A stretch of 64,000 nucleotides of DNA from Rhodospirillales bacterium (lineage in GTDB: Bacteria > Pseudomonadota > Alphaproteobacteria > Rhodospirillales > Defluviicoccaceae): positions 124,001 to 188,000 of the forward strand of contig JADJXQ010000004.1 in NCBI GenBank assembly GCA_016710335.1, in the 5' to 3' direction. This document shows positions 25,067-35,467 of the stretch, piece after piece; the stretch's first letter is position 1; every line of letters begins with the position of its first letter. Below the pieces are notes generated by a model. That model saw only the letters and a program-made list of their open reading frames with translations, was not told where the DNA came from and made no database searches. A program made the translations under genes and the position numbers.

Positions 25067-26359
25067 ATGGGTCACGATCGTAGAATCGCGATTATCGGCC
25101 TCGGGTACGTGGGGCTGCCGGTCGCCGTTGCGCTCGGACGTCGGGGGGCTCATCCGGTCATCGCGTTCGACGTGGACGAGGTGCGCATCCGAGAGCTTCG
25201 GGAGGGCGTCGACGGCACCCACGAAGTCGCGTCGGCCGATCTGAAGGCGGCGCGGCTCCGCTTTACGAGCAATCCGGCCGATCTGCGCACCGCGGACTTC
25301 TTCATCGTTGCCGTGCCGACGCCGATCACCCAGACCGCCCGCCCGGACCTCCGACCCTTGCTGTCGGCCACCCATACCGTCGCCAAGGCGCTGAAGCCGG
25401 GGGACATCGTCGTCTATGAATCGACGGTCTATCCGGGAGCCACCGAAGAAGATTGCGTTCCGATCCTGGAGGCGGAATCCGGCCTGACCAGCGGCGCCAA
25501 CTTCGCCGTTGCGTACTCGCCGGAGCGCATCAATCCCGGCGACAAGGAGCACCGCTTCGAGACCATCGTCAAGGTGGTTTCCGCCCAGACGCCGGAGGCG
25601 CTCGACGTGGTCGCCGCGGTGTATGAGAGCGTGGTGACGGCCGGAGTGCATCGGGCCCCCAGCATTCGCGCCGCCGAGGCCGCCAAGGTGATCGAAAACA
25701 CGCAGCGCGATCTCAACATCGCCTTGATGAACGAGCTGGCCCTGATCTTCGACCGGCTCGGTCTCGACACGCGCGACGTGCTCGCCGCCGCCGGCAGCAA
25801 GTGGAACTTCCTGCAGTTCACGCCGGGTCTGGTCGGCGGCCATTGCATCGGCGTCGATCCCTATTACCTGACCCATCGCGCCCAGCGCGCCGGTTATCAT
25901 CCCGAAGTCATTCTCGCCGGACGGCGCATCAACGACGGCATGGGCCGGTGGGTGGCGCGGGAAACCCTGAAGCGTTTGCTGAAAAACGGCAACCGCAGCG
26001 GCCCCCTCCGGGCCACGGTGCTGGGCATCACCTTCAAGGAAAACGTCCCCGACTTCCGCAACACCAAGGTCACCGACATCGTGCAAGAGTTGGAGTCGTT
26101 CGGGGTAACGGTTCAGGTGCACGACCCGCTGGCCAACGCAGCCAAGGTCGAAGCAGAATATGGCATCGGGCTCGTCCCGATGGAGGCGCTGGAGCCGGCC
26201 GACGCAGTCGTCCTCGCGGTCGCCCACGATCTGTACCGGGACGGCGGCTGGCCCCTGGTGACCGGGCTTTTGAAGCACGGCCGCGGCGTCGTCGCCGACG
26301 TCCGAACTTGCCTCGACCGCGATCACCTGCCGGAAGGCGTCACCCTCTGGCGCTTGTAG
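25067..26359 (+). CDS. Nucleotide-sugar (UDP-N-acetylhexosamine) 6-dehydrogenase, TviB/WbpO type
   Basis: A 430-residue member of the UDP-glucose/GDP-mannose dehydrogenase family. The Rossmann motif GLGYVG is at 11-16, and the catalytic cysteine is C260 in GGHCIGVDPYYL. The pattern VPTPI, YSPERINPGD and TFKENVPDFRNTKV matches the TviB/WbpO branch, which oxidises UDP-GalNAc or UDP-GlcNAc to the uronic acid used in surface polysaccharides. The ATG at 25067 has GGGGGAG nine bases upstream. It is alone, with no glycosyltransferases nearby, and converges on a PrsR-like regulator. Exact sugar is not certain. Confidence 0.9.
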   Translation: MGHDRRIAIIGLGYVGLPVAVALGRRGAHPVIAFDVDEVRIRELREGVDGTHEVASADLKAARLRFTSNPADLRTADFFIVAVPTPITQTARPDLRPLLSATHTVAKALKPGDIVVYESTVYPGATEEDCVPILEAESGLTSGANFAVAYSPERINPGDKEHRFETIVKVVSAQTPEALDVVAAVYESVVTAGVHRAPSIRAAEAAKVIENTQRDLNIALMNELALIFDRLGLDTRDVLAAAGSKWNFLQFTPGLVGGHCIGVDPYYLTHRAQRAGYHPEVILAGRRINDGMGRWVARETLKRLLKNGNRSGPLRATVLGITFKENVPDFRNTKVTDIVQELESFGVTVQVHDPLANAAKVEAEYGIGLVPMEALEPADAVVLAVAHDLYRDGGWPLVTGLLKHGRGVVADVRTCLDRDHLPEGVTLWRL

Positions 26360-26384
26360 CACCGCCGGATCGGCCCAGGGCCGG

Positions 26385-27740
26385 CTACCGCATGCCGTGG
26401 TCGCGGAGGAGCTGGTAGAGGGTGGGGCGGCTGATGTCGAGCAGGCGGGCGGCCTTGGAGACGTTGTTGTCCGCGGCGAGCATGGCTCGGGACACCGCCA
26501 TGCGCTCTGCCTTCTCGCGCGCCTCCCTGAGGCTGATGGTGGTCTGGCAGAACCGGTCGGCGGCCAGGTCCATGTCCGCGGCAGTGACCAGGGGGCCGGT
26601 GGCGCCGACCACCGCGCGGCGGATGCGGTTCTCCAGTTCGCGCACGTTACCCGGCCAGCCGTAGCGGATGATCGCCGCGACTGCATCGGCGGCGAAGTTG
26701 CGCACCGGCCGGCCTTCGTCGCGGGCCATGGTCTTCAGGAAGTGCCGGCCGATAGCGAGGGCGTCTTCCGGCCGCTCGCGGAGCGCCGGCATTTGCAGGA
26801 CGACCCCGCTCAGTCGGTAGTAGAGCTCCTCGCGAAAGGTTCCGTGAGCGATCTCCGGCAGAACATGCTTGTTGGTGGCGGACACCACCCGGAGGTCGAC
26901 GCGGATGGGCGTGCGGCCGCCGACCCGTTCGATCACCCGCTCCTGCAGGAAGCGGAACAGCTTAGCTTGCAGCGGCAACGGCAGGTCGCCGATCTCGTCC
27001 AGAAACAGGGTGCCGCCGTCGGCCAGTTCGACCTTGCCGGGCGTCGTGCGCGTCGCGCCGGTGAAAGCCCCTTTCTCATGGCCGAACAACTCGCTTTCCA
27101 GGAGGTGCTCGGGAATTGCGGCGCAGTTTATGGCGATGAACGGTCCGCCGGCGCGATGACTCAAGGCGTGCACCGCCTGCGCAACCACTTCCTTGCCGGT
27201 GCCGCTCTCGCCCAGCAACAGGATCGACACATCCGACGGCGCGAAGCGGCGCACCTCGGCGCAAACTTTTAGCATGGCGTCGCTGACGGTGATCAGGCCG
27301 GGCAGCGCCGGCGGCGGATCGGCGGCCGTCAGACGCAGATGTTCGCTCTCCAGGGCATGAAGGTGGCAGGCCCGTCGCAGGATCAGATCCAGGGCGTGCA
27401 GTTCGATGGGCTTTTCGTAAAAGTCGTAGGCCCCCTGCGCCACGGCGCGCACTGCATGATCGCGCTGCGCCTGACCGCTGAGCACAATGACCTTCGTTGA
27501 GGGCGCCGCGGCGAGGATCTCGTCGAGGGCGGCAAGACCTTCCGACGCACCGTCGGGATCCGGCGGCAAACCCAGATCGAGCAGGGCCACGGGCGGATGC
27601 TGGTGCCGCACCGCAGCCACGGCGGAGGGTCGATCACCGGCGAGCAGCACCTCATATCCGTCCAGCGCCCAGCGGAGCTGCCGGCGGAGCGCTTCGTCGT
27701 CATCGACGATCAGCAGCTTCTGCGCTCCGCCGGAGCTCAC
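26385..27740 (-). CDS. Sigma-54-dependent response regulator, PrsR (PEP-CTERM-box) type
   Basis: A 451-residue NtrC-like activator. The receiver domain has phosphoacceptor D55 and the YEKPIE lysine. The AAA+ domain has Walker A GESGTGKE near residue 180, the GAFTGA loop that contacts sigma-54, and Walker B around LFLDEIGDLP. A Fis-type helix-turn-helix (NNVSKAARLLDISRPTLYQLL) ends the protein. The receiver has an insert after D55 (LPPDPDGASEGL) that resembles PrsR, the regulator that accompanies exosortase/PEP-CTERM exopolysaccharide systems. No PrsK-like kinase or exosortase gene is in this window. Its only neighbour of that kind is the UDP-sugar dehydrogenase. Confidence 0.88.
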   Translation of the reverse strand: MSSGGAQKLLIVDDDEALRRQLRWALDGYEVLLAGDRPSAVAAVRHQHPPVALLDLGLPPDPDGASEGLAALDEILAAAPSTKVIVLSGQAQRDHAVRAVAQGAYDFYEKPIELHALDLILRRACHLHALESEHLRLTAADPPPALPGLITVSDAMLKVCAEVRRFAPSDVSILLLGESGTGKEVVAQAVHALSHRAGGPFIAINCAAIPEHLLESELFGHEKGAFTGATRTTPGKVELADGGTLFLDEIGDLPLPLQAKLFRFLQERVIERVGGRTPIRVDLRVVSATNKHVLPEIAHGTFREELYYRLSGVVLQMPALRERPEDALAIGRHFLKTMARDEGRPVRNFAADAVAAIIRYGWPGNVRELENRIRRAVVGATGPLVTAADMDLAADRFCQTTISLREAREKAERMAVSRAMLAADNNVSKAARLLDISRPTLYQLLRDHGMR

Positions 27741-27908
27741 AGAGGCCTGCCTCCTGTTGGTGCGCCAGCATGTGCAGCCGTCGGCGCAAATGCGTCGGCG
27801 TCGCCGTCCTGCACAAAAAAGCTGAGACCTGGAAACATCGCGCCACTATAGCGGGTTTTCGTTTTGGTTGCACGCGTTCCGTTCTTGGCAATCTTCCGTT
27901 GCGTGGCA

Positions 27909-28364
27909 TCAACGTCGGGCTCTGAAAAAGCTTTGCAGCATCGCGCCGCAGGCGGCTTCATCGACGCCGCCGATGACCTCGGGGCGGTGGTGGCAGGTGG
28001 GTTGGTCGAACACACGAGCACCGTGGTCGACGCCGCCTCCCTTTGGGTCGTAGGCGCCGAACACCAGCCGGCGGACACGGGCATGGGCCATCGCCTGGGC
28101 GCACATGGCGCACGGTTCCAGCGTGACGTACACGTCGCAGTGGACGAGGCGCGGGGTCTTCAACACCCGCGCGGCGGCCCGGATCACCAGCATCTCGGCG
28201 TGCGCGGTCGGATCGCGCCAAGCCTCCACGCAATTGTGTCCAGCGGCGACCGCGGCGCCGGCCGCGGCGTCGACGACCACCGCGCCGACCGGCACCTCGC
28301 CGATTTGCGCCGCCCGGCGGGCCTCGGCCAAAGCCAGCCGCATCATCGAGAGCCGTCGCGTCAT
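27909..28364 (-). CDS. tadA: tRNA adenosine-34 deaminase (TadA)
   Basis: A 151-residue zinc deaminase that converts A34 to inosine in tRNA-Arg, needed for CGN codon reading. The zinc ligands and catalytic glutamate are H55-A-E57 and C85-x2-C88 in TLEPCAMC. The conserved GAYDPKGGGVDHG follows. I chose the ATG at 28364 because a GAGGG site lies 8 nt upstream; the frame remains open for 25 further residues. It is divergent from a glutamine amidotransferase-like gene. Neighbouring rluB and rsmD support the tadA assignment over a guanine deaminase. Confidence 0.92.
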   Translation of the reverse strand: MTRRLSMMRLALAEARRAAQIGEVPVGAVVVDAAAGAAVAAGHNCVEAWRDPTAHAEMLVIRAAARVLKTPRLVHCDVYVTLEPCAMCAQAMAHARVRRLVFGAYDPKGGGVDHGARVFDQPTCHHRPEVIGGVDEAACGAMLQSFFRARR

Positions 28365-28432
28365 TTCGCCCTCAAGCCGGCTCGATCCTGGTCCGCATTG
28401 CCCTGAGGGGCGCACCGTCCTAGAGTTCGGCC

Positions 28433-29161
28433 ATGTCACGCACCCGCCAGCCGGTCATCGGTATCACCATGGACGCCAACGCGCCCGGAGGCTACTCCGC
28501 GTTTCCGTGGCTGGCGCTTCGTGAGAATTACGGCGCGGCGGTGACGCGCGCCGGCGGACTCGCGCTGTTGTTGCCCCATGAGGTCGAACACGCCGAGGCC
28601 TACGCGGACCTGGTCGACGGCCTGATCGTCTCCGGCGGCGACTTCGACGTCGACCCGGCGCTGTTCGGCGCCGCCACGCGGCATCCGACGGTGCGCACCA
28701 AGGACCGGCGGACGGCTTTCGAGGTAGCTGTCACTCGAGCCATGCTCGCCGCGGACAAGCCGGTGCTGGGCATCTGTGGCGGTCAGCAGCTTCTGCATGT
28801 GGTCCTCGGTGGCACCCTCATTCAGCACATCCCCGACATGATCCCGGGCGCCCTCGCCCACGAGCAGGAGAACCCACGCGACGAGCCGGGGCACACGGTG
28901 CGCATCGTCGACTCAACGCGGCTTCGGGCCATCGTCGGCGCCGGGGAGCTTGCCGTCAACAGCGCCCATCATCAAGCGGCGGCCGACGTTCCGGACGGCG
29001 TGGTGGTCAACGCCATCGCGCCCGACGGGGTCATCGAGGGCATCGAGGTGCCGGGCTATCGCTTCTGCATCGGCGTTCAATGGCACCCAGAATACCATGT
29101 CAACGACGGCGACGGGCGCCTGTTCGCCGCCTTCGTCGAAGCCGCCGCGAAAGCGCGGTGA
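28433..29161 (+). CDS. Class-I glutamine amidotransferase-like hydrolase, PuuD family
   Basis: A 242-residue peptidase C26 protein. The nucleophile is C115 in LGICGGQQLL, and the partner His-Glu occurs in GVQWHPEYH near the C-terminus. The family includes gamma-glutamyl-GABA hydrolase of putrescine breakdown. Here it sits between tadA and rluB with no puu genes, so gamma-glutamyl hydrolase activity is likely but the substrate is not known. It ends four bases before the rluB start. Confidence 0.9.
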   Translation: MSRTRQPVIGITMDANAPGGYSAFPWLALRENYGAAVTRAGGLALLLPHEVEHAEAYADLVDGLIVSGGDFDVDPALFGAATRHPTVRTKDRRTAFEVAVTRAMLAADKPVLGICGGQQLLHVVLGGTLIQHIPDMIPGALAHEQENPRDEPGHTVRIVDSTRLRAIVGAGELAVNSAHHQAAADVPDGVVVNAIAPDGVIEGIEVPGYRFCIGVQWHPEYHVNDGDGRLFAAFVEAAAKAR

Positions 29162-29165
29162 CGGG

Positions 29166-29969
29166 ATGAACGACGCCAGCGGCGGCGAGCGGATCGCCAA
29201 GGTGATCGCCCATGCCGGCCTCTGTTCGCGCCGCGACGCCGAGCGCTGGATCGAGGCGGGGCGGGTGGCGGTCAACGGCCGGGTGCTGACCTCGCCGGCA
29301 GTGACGGTGAGCCGTGCGGACGCCATCACCGTTGATGACAAACCGCTGCCGACCGCGCCAGAGGTGCGCATGTGGCGTTACCATAAACCTGCCGGGCTGG
29401 TGACCACCCACCGCGACCCCGAGCAGCGTCCGACGGTGTTCCAGCGCTTGCCGGCGGAGCTTGGCCGGGTGGTGTCGGTCGGTCGCCTCGATCTGACCTC
29501 CGAGGGACTTTTGCTGCTGACCAATTCGGGCGCGCTTGCGCGCCGCCTGGAGTTGCCGGCGACCGGCTGGACGCGGCGCTATCGGGTGCGGGCCTACGGG
29601 ATGGTCGACGCCAAGGCGCTGGCGGCGCTGGAGCGGGGCGTCACCGTGGACGGCGTGCGCTACGGCCCGATCCTTGCGCAGGCGGAGCCGCAGGGAGAAC
29701 GGACCTCCGGCTTGAACACCTGGCTTGCCGTCGCAATCAAGGAGGGCAAGAACCGGGAGCTGCGGCGGGTGTTCGAGCACATTGGCCTCACCGTCAATCG
29801 CCTGATCCGCATCGGCTATGGCCCGTTCCAGCTCGGCAATCTAGGCCCCGGCCAGGTGGACGAAATCAAGGGCAAGGTGCTGCGGGAACAACTCGGCGCG
29901 GCCGGGCGCGACATGGTGCCGCGCGCCCGCGCGGCCGGCGCGGCTCGCACCGTCAAGGGCCGAGGGTGA
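29166..29969 (+). CDS. rluB: Ribosomal large-subunit pseudouridine synthase RluB/RsuA family
   Basis: A 267-residue enzyme with an N-terminal S4 RNA-binding domain (about 8-60) followed by the pseudouridine synthase core. The catalytic aspartate lies in GRLDLTSEGLLL. Conserved KEGKNRELRRVFEHIG follows. Members modify 23S rRNA near position 2605 (RluB) or 16S U516 (RsuA); position next to rsmD favours RluB as used in alphaproteobacteria. The ATG at 29166 has a weak site and follows the amidotransferase by four bases; it ends by overlapping rsmD in GTGA. Confidence 0.9.
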   Translation: MNDASGGERIAKVIAHAGLCSRRDAERWIEAGRVAVNGRVLTSPAVTVSRADAITVDDKPLPTAPEVRMWRYHKPAGLVTTHRDPEQRPTVFQRLPAELGRVVSVGRLDLTSEGLLLLTNSGALARRLELPATGWTRRYRVRAYGMVDAKALAALERGVTVDGVRYGPILAQAEPQGERTSGLNTWLAVAIKEGKNRELRRVFEHIGLTVNRLIRIGYGPFQLGNLGPGQVDEIKGKVLREQLGAAGRDMVPRARAAGAARTVKGRG

Positions 29970-30526
29970 GGATCATCGGCGGTCGCCACCGCGGGCGGGC
30001 CATCCGGGCCGCCGGCAGCGGAGGCGTACGGCCAACCGCCGACCGGGTCCGCCAGGCGCTGTTCAACATCCTCGAACACGGACCCGAGTGGCCGGCGCTG
30101 GACGGCGCGGCGGTGGTCGACGTGTTCGCCGGCACCGGCGCCTTCGGGCTGGAGGCGCTGTCGCGAGGGGCTGCGCACGCGACCTTCATCGATAGCAATG
30201 CGGATGCTCTCCTCGCCATCCGCCGCAACGCCGCGTCGATGGGCGAGGCGCGGGCCATCACCGATCTTAGACTCGATGCGACCCGGCTGCCGCCGCCGCG
30301 GAGCGCGGTTGCGCCTTCCGTCGTCGCCTTCCTTGATCCGCCGTACGAGTCCGGGCTGGCGCTGCCGGCGCTACAGGGCTTGTCGACCCGCGGTTGGCTC
30401 GCGGACGATGCCGTGGCGATCGTCGAGGTCGGCGCCCGCGAGCCGTTCCAGCCACCGCTGCACCATATTGTGGTCGACGAGCGCGTCTACGGCGCGGCGC
30501 GCCTGATCTTCGTCAGGCACGCGTGA
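29966..30526 (+). CDS. rsmD: 16S rRNA guanine-966 N2-methyltransferase
   Basis: A 186-residue SAM-dependent methyltransferase. It opens MRIIGGRHRGRAI, the family signature, followed by RPTADRVRQALFNIL, the SAM-binding VVDVFAGTGAFGLEALSRGA, and the catalytic FLDPPYES. GTG start overlaps the rluB stop. The tadA-rluB-rsmD neighbourhood is conserved among alphaproteobacteria. Confidence 0.94.
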   Translation: MRIIGGRHRGRAIRAAGSGGVRPTADRVRQALFNILEHGPEWPALDGAAVVDVFAGTGAFGLEALSRGAAHATFIDSNADALLAIRRNAASMGEARAITDLRLDATRLPPPRSAVAPSVVAFLDPPYESGLALPALQGLSTRGWLADDAVAIVEVGAREPFQPPLHHIVVDERVYGAARLIFVRHA

Positions 30527-30557
30527 CGGCCGGCCGCGCGCAAACGCCGACGATCCG

Positions 30558-31136
30558 CTACCAGCGCAGAAGAAGGCGGTCGCCGCGCACCTCGTAGCCT
30601 TCAAGACGGCGCAGCGCCGACATGCCGAGCAGCGTGATGCCGTTCATCGGCGCATCGACCACATGCGCATCGACGTTATGGAGCGTGATCGCGCCTACGG
30701 TCAACCGGCGCAGGGTCACCGGCGCGGTGCGGGCGATGCCGTTGGCGGTCTGGCTGCGGGCGGTGAAGTCGCTGGCGACGAGGCGGAGCCCGGCGCGGCG
30801 CGCCGTCTCGCGGTCGAGCGCCACGCTTGAAGCGCCGGTGTCGACCATGAAGCGGACGGGGGCGCCGTCGACGCGGCCGTCCAGCCAGAATTGCCCGTGA
30901 CCGTCAGCCCTCACCGTCAGGCTGCGATGACCTCGCGCGCCGGAGCCGGCGTCCGCCCCGGCGCGCTGGACGGTGATGTCGCGCGCTTCGCTATCGTGGG
31001 AGGACGTTCCGGCCAGCGGACCCAGGGCCACCGCCGCCAGCAGCCCGACGATCGCCACGGCGATCAACCGGTTGAGCGCCCATCGCAATATCCCACCGCT
31101 GCGTTCCGTATCCTGTCGAACTTCGCCGATGACCAT
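30558..31136 (-). CDS. Membrane-anchored retropepsin-like aspartic protease (TIGR02281 type)
   Basis: A 192-residue protein with one N-terminal membrane helix (about 20-42) and a periplasmic single-domain aspartic protease. The catalytic aspartate is in FMVDTGASSVALD, and a hydrophobic-hydrophobic-Gly stretch LLGMSALRRLE stands near the end, as in retroviral-type proteases that act as dimers. Substrates of this bacterial family are largely unknown. It is downstream of mutL and appears to have its own promoter overlapping the mutL stop. Confidence 0.87.
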   Translation of the reverse strand: MVIGEVRQDTERSGGILRWALNRLIAVAIVGLLAAVALGPLAGTSSHDSEARDITVQRAGADAGSGARGHRSLTVRADGHGQFWLDGRVDGAPVRFMVDTGASSVALDRETARRAGLRLVASDFTARSQTANGIARTAPVTLRRLTVGAITLHNVDAHVVDAPMNGITLLGMSALRRLEGYEVRGDRLLLRW

Positions 31137-31173
31137 CCTGCAGCCCGCGCCTGTTCATCAACCAATACGAGTG

Positions 31174-31204
31174 TGCACCCTACCATAAAAAACCCCAGGG
31201 TGCA
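31174..31204. repeat. 8-bp inverted repeat between mutL and the protease gene
   Basis: TGCACCCT at 31174-31181 and AGGGTGCA at 31197-31204, with a 15-base loop that is A-rich on the plus strand. It is in the predicted leader of the protease transcript and could be an operator, or a hairpin that ends mutL transcription. Confidence 0.5.
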
Positions 31205-31216
31205 TAGCGCTGGTGT

Positions 31217-31241
31217 ACTATTTTATTGAGGTGTTTTTGCG

Positions 31242-31245
<4 letters not shown>
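31217..31245 (-). promoter_or_regulatory. Putative promoter of the aspartic protease gene
   Basis: On the minus strand, TTGACG (31245-31240), 17 nt, AATAGT (31222-31217). The -35 hexamer overlaps the stop codon of mutL. Start of transcription expected near 31210, about 75 nt before the protease ATG. Confidence 0.4.
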
Positions 31246-33050
<1,805 letters not shown>

Positions 33051-33076
33051 GATGGACCCCGCCCGCCCTCCAAGCG

Positions 33077-34717
33077 TCAGCCGCGCATGGCCTTGTAGGC
33101 GTTGATCAGGCCATTTGTGGAGGAGTCGTGGCTGGTGACCGTGTCGCCGCCGCGGAGTTCAGGAAGGATCGCCTTGGCGAGCTGCTTGCCGAGTTCGACC
33201 CCCCACTGGTCGAACGAGTCGATGCCCCAGATCACCCCCTGGGTGAAGATCTTGTGTTCGTACAGGGCGATCAGCATGCCGAGGGTGCGGGGATCGAAGC
33301 GGCGGACGAGGATGGAGTTGGTCGGCCGGTTGCCGTCGAACACCTTGTGCGGAACCAAGGCTTCCAGCGCCGCGCCGGACGCGCCGTCGGCCTCGATATC
33401 GGCCCGCGCCTCCGCCTCGGTCTTGCCCCTCATCAGCGCTTCGGTCTGGGCGAAGAAGTTCGAGAGCAGGATCGGGTGGTGATCGTCGATTGGGTTGTGG
33501 CTCTCCGCCGAGGCGATGAAGTCGCACGGAACCAGGCGGGTCGACTGGTGGATCAACTGATAGAACGAGTGCTGGCCGTTGGTGCCCGGCTCGCCGAACA
33601 GGATCGGGCCGGTGCGGTAGTCGACGCGATGGCCGTCGCGGGTCAAGTACTTGCCGTTGGACTCCATGTCCAGCTGCTGCAGGTAAGCCGGGAAGCGGTG
33701 CATGTACTGGTCATAGGGGAGCACCGCGTAGGTCTCGGCGCCGAGGAAATCGGTGTTCCAGATGCCGAGGAGGGCCATCACCACCGGCATGTTGGCCTCC
33801 AGCGGCGCGGTGCGGAAGTGGGCGTCCATGGCGCGGCCGCCTTCGTGGATTTCGAGGAAGCGGTCCATGCCGATGGCGATGGCGACCGGCAATCCGATCG
33901 CCGACCAGAACGAATAGCGGCCGCCGACCCAGTCCCAGAACTCAAACATGTTGGCGACGTCGATGCCGAAGGCGCTCACTTTCTCGGCGTTGGTGCTGAG
34001 CGCGACGAAGTGCTTCGCCACAGCCGCCTCGCCGAGGGCCTCCACCAGCCAGGCGCGGGCGCTGCCGGCGTTGGTCAGGGTCTCCTGGGTGGTGAAGGTC
34101 TTCGACGCCACGATGAACAGCGCCGTCTCGGGGTCGAGCGTCTTCAAGGTTTCGGCGATGTGGGTGCCGTCGACGTTGGAAACAAAGTGGCAGGCGAGGC
34201 CCGGCTGCTGGTAGGGCTTGAGGGCCTCGGAAACCATGACCGGTCCCAGGTCGGAGCCGCCGATGCCGATGTTGACAACGTCGGTGATGCGCTTGCCGGT
34301 GTGCCCGACCCACGCTCCGGACCGCACTGCATCGGAAAAGGCGCGCATCTGATCGAGGACTCGCGTGACCTCCGGCATCACGTTGGCGCCGTCGACGCGG
34401 ATGTCGGCGTCCGAGCCGGCGCGGAGAGCCACGTGGAGGACGGCGCGGCCCTCCGTGTTGTTGATCTTCTCGCCGGCAAACATGCGCTCGCGCCAGCCCT
34501 CGACGTCGGCTTCGCGGGCCAAATCAACAAGGAGGCGCATCGTCTCCTCGGTGACGCGGTTCTTGGAGTAGTCCAAGAGCATGTCGCCGACGCGAATCGT
34601 CATTGCATCGAACCTGTTGCCTTGGGCGGCGAACAGGTCCCGCATGTGCTCGGCGTGGATGGCTTGGCGTTGCTCGGCCAAGGCTTTCCAGGCGGTCGAC
34701 TGCGCGATCGACGGCAT
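33077..34717 (-). CDS. pgi: Glucose-6-phosphate isomerase
   Basis: A 546-residue isomerase interconverting glucose-6-phosphate and fructose-6-phosphate. Family signatures include IGGSDLGP near residue 150, SKTFTTQET, GGRYSFWSAIGLP, GTNGQHSFYQLIHQ (active-site His) and QWGVELGKQLA (active-site Lys). Length is normal. It stands upstream of mutL and downstream of a terminase-like gene on the same strand. Confidence 0.97.
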   Translation of the reverse strand: MPSIAQSTAWKALAEQRQAIHAEHMRDLFAAQGNRFDAMTIRVGDMLLDYSKNRVTEETMRLLVDLAREADVEGWRERMFAGEKINNTEGRAVLHVALRAGSDADIRVDGANVMPEVTRVLDQMRAFSDAVRSGAWVGHTGKRITDVVNIGIGGSDLGPVMVSEALKPYQQPGLACHFVSNVDGTHIAETLKTLDPETALFIVASKTFTTQETLTNAGSARAWLVEALGEAAVAKHFVALSTNAEKVSAFGIDVANMFEFWDWVGGRYSFWSAIGLPVAIAIGMDRFLEIHEGGRAMDAHFRTAPLEANMPVVMALLGIWNTDFLGAETYAVLPYDQYMHRFPAYLQQLDMESNGKYLTRDGHRVDYRTGPILFGEPGTNGQHSFYQLIHQSTRLVPCDFIASAESHNPIDDHHPILLSNFFAQTEALMRGKTEAEARADIEADGASGAALEALVPHKVFDGNRPTNSILVRRFDPRTLGMLIALYEHKIFTQGVIWGIDSFDQWGVELGKQLAKAILPELRGGDTVTSHDSSTNGLINAYKAMRG

Positions 34718-34825
34718 TTCAACTCCTCCGCGTCCCTCGGTTCAAGATTTGCGGCGAAGATTAGCAGACGGGTTGCGCGGCCACCACCCGCGGGTGGAGA
34801 GGTGCCGCTGTGGCGACGGCGGCCC

Positions 34826-35323
34826 TCAGGCCGAGCGGTTCGAGTGGCGATTCAGTGCGACCTCCCGGTCGTCGTCGGGGATGATGGTGTCGTTGCTGTT
34901 GGCCGCTTCGGCCGGAGGCGAACCGGCAACCACCGCCAGCTTGTCGGCGGATTTGCCGCGTCGCCCGATGGGGTTGCCGCCGCTCGGGCCGCTCGGGGCA
35001 ATGCCGGCCAGTTTCGCCTGCATCTCGACGATGCGGACCGCGGCGCTGAAGTGGTGATACTCGACCGCCAGTCTGAAAACTGACTCCAGCTTGCCGACCA
35101 GCGTTTCCGACTGATCGCCGACCTGGCGGGCGTCCTCGGCCTGCAACTCCGCGATCCGCGCCTGCACGGCGGGCTCCCGCAACAGCCGGTAGGCGCTGGT
35201 GCGGCACGACTGCGGCGCGTAGCCAGCGTGGCGGGCAGCGGCGGCGGCATTGAGGGAGCCGACATACCGCCGGCAAAACTTTTCCTTACGTTGCGAGATC
35301 AGATCGGGCATGGAGGATGTCAT
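34826..35323 (-). CDS. Orphan terminase small-subunit-like DNA-binding protein
   Basis: A 165-residue protein whose first 90 residues match the phage terminase small-subunit pattern: ISQRKEKFCRRYV, then NAAAAARHAGYAPQS with a helix-turn-helix, then AYRLLREPAVQARIAELQA. A predicted helical segment follows and the last 60 residues are disordered and polar. No large terminase, portal or capsid gene is near, so this is not a prophage. It could be a domesticated DNA-binding regulator. ATG at 35323 or 35311 are both possible; a TTG at 35347 lies at the predicted transcription start. pgi follows 108 nt downstream. Confidence 0.72.
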   Translation of the reverse strand: MTSSMPDLISQRKEKFCRRYVGSLNAAAAARHAGYAPQSCRTSAYRLLREPAVQARIAELQAEDARQVGDQSETLVGKLESVFRLAVEYHHFSAAVRIVEMQAKLAGIAPSGPSGGNPIGRRGKSADKLAVVAGSPPAEAANSNDTIIPDDDREVALNRHSNRSA

Positions 35324-35349
35324 CCGAATATGAAAGGGAGAATGCAAGG

Positions 35350-35379
35350 AATATAAGCCTTATTTAGGCTAGTTGTCAA
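35350..35379 (-). promoter_or_regulatory. Strong putative sigma-70 promoter for the terminase-like gene (and pgi-mutL)
   Basis: Minus strand: perfect TTGACA (35379-35374), 18 nt, TATATT (35355-35350). A 5-bp dyad (AGCCT, five bases, AGGCT at 35356-35370) fills the spacer and may be an operator. This is the best-matching promoter I found in the window. Confidence 0.6.
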
Positions 35380-35467
35380 GCCGCGCCCGCACCCATGCCT
35401 TTCCGCGCCGTGTTGACGAAATACCGTGTGACGTCCGCCTTCCGCGTCCTCGTGGTGCGGCGGCGCA

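Noticed and set aside
27880..27910. Sigma-54 promoter before the PrsR-like gene
   Set aside because: TTGGCA and TTGC are present but the GG-to-GC distance is 14 instead of 12 bases.
35312..35347. TTG at 35347 as start of the terminase-like gene
   Set aside because: It falls at or before the transcription start predicted from the TTGACA-TATATT promoter.
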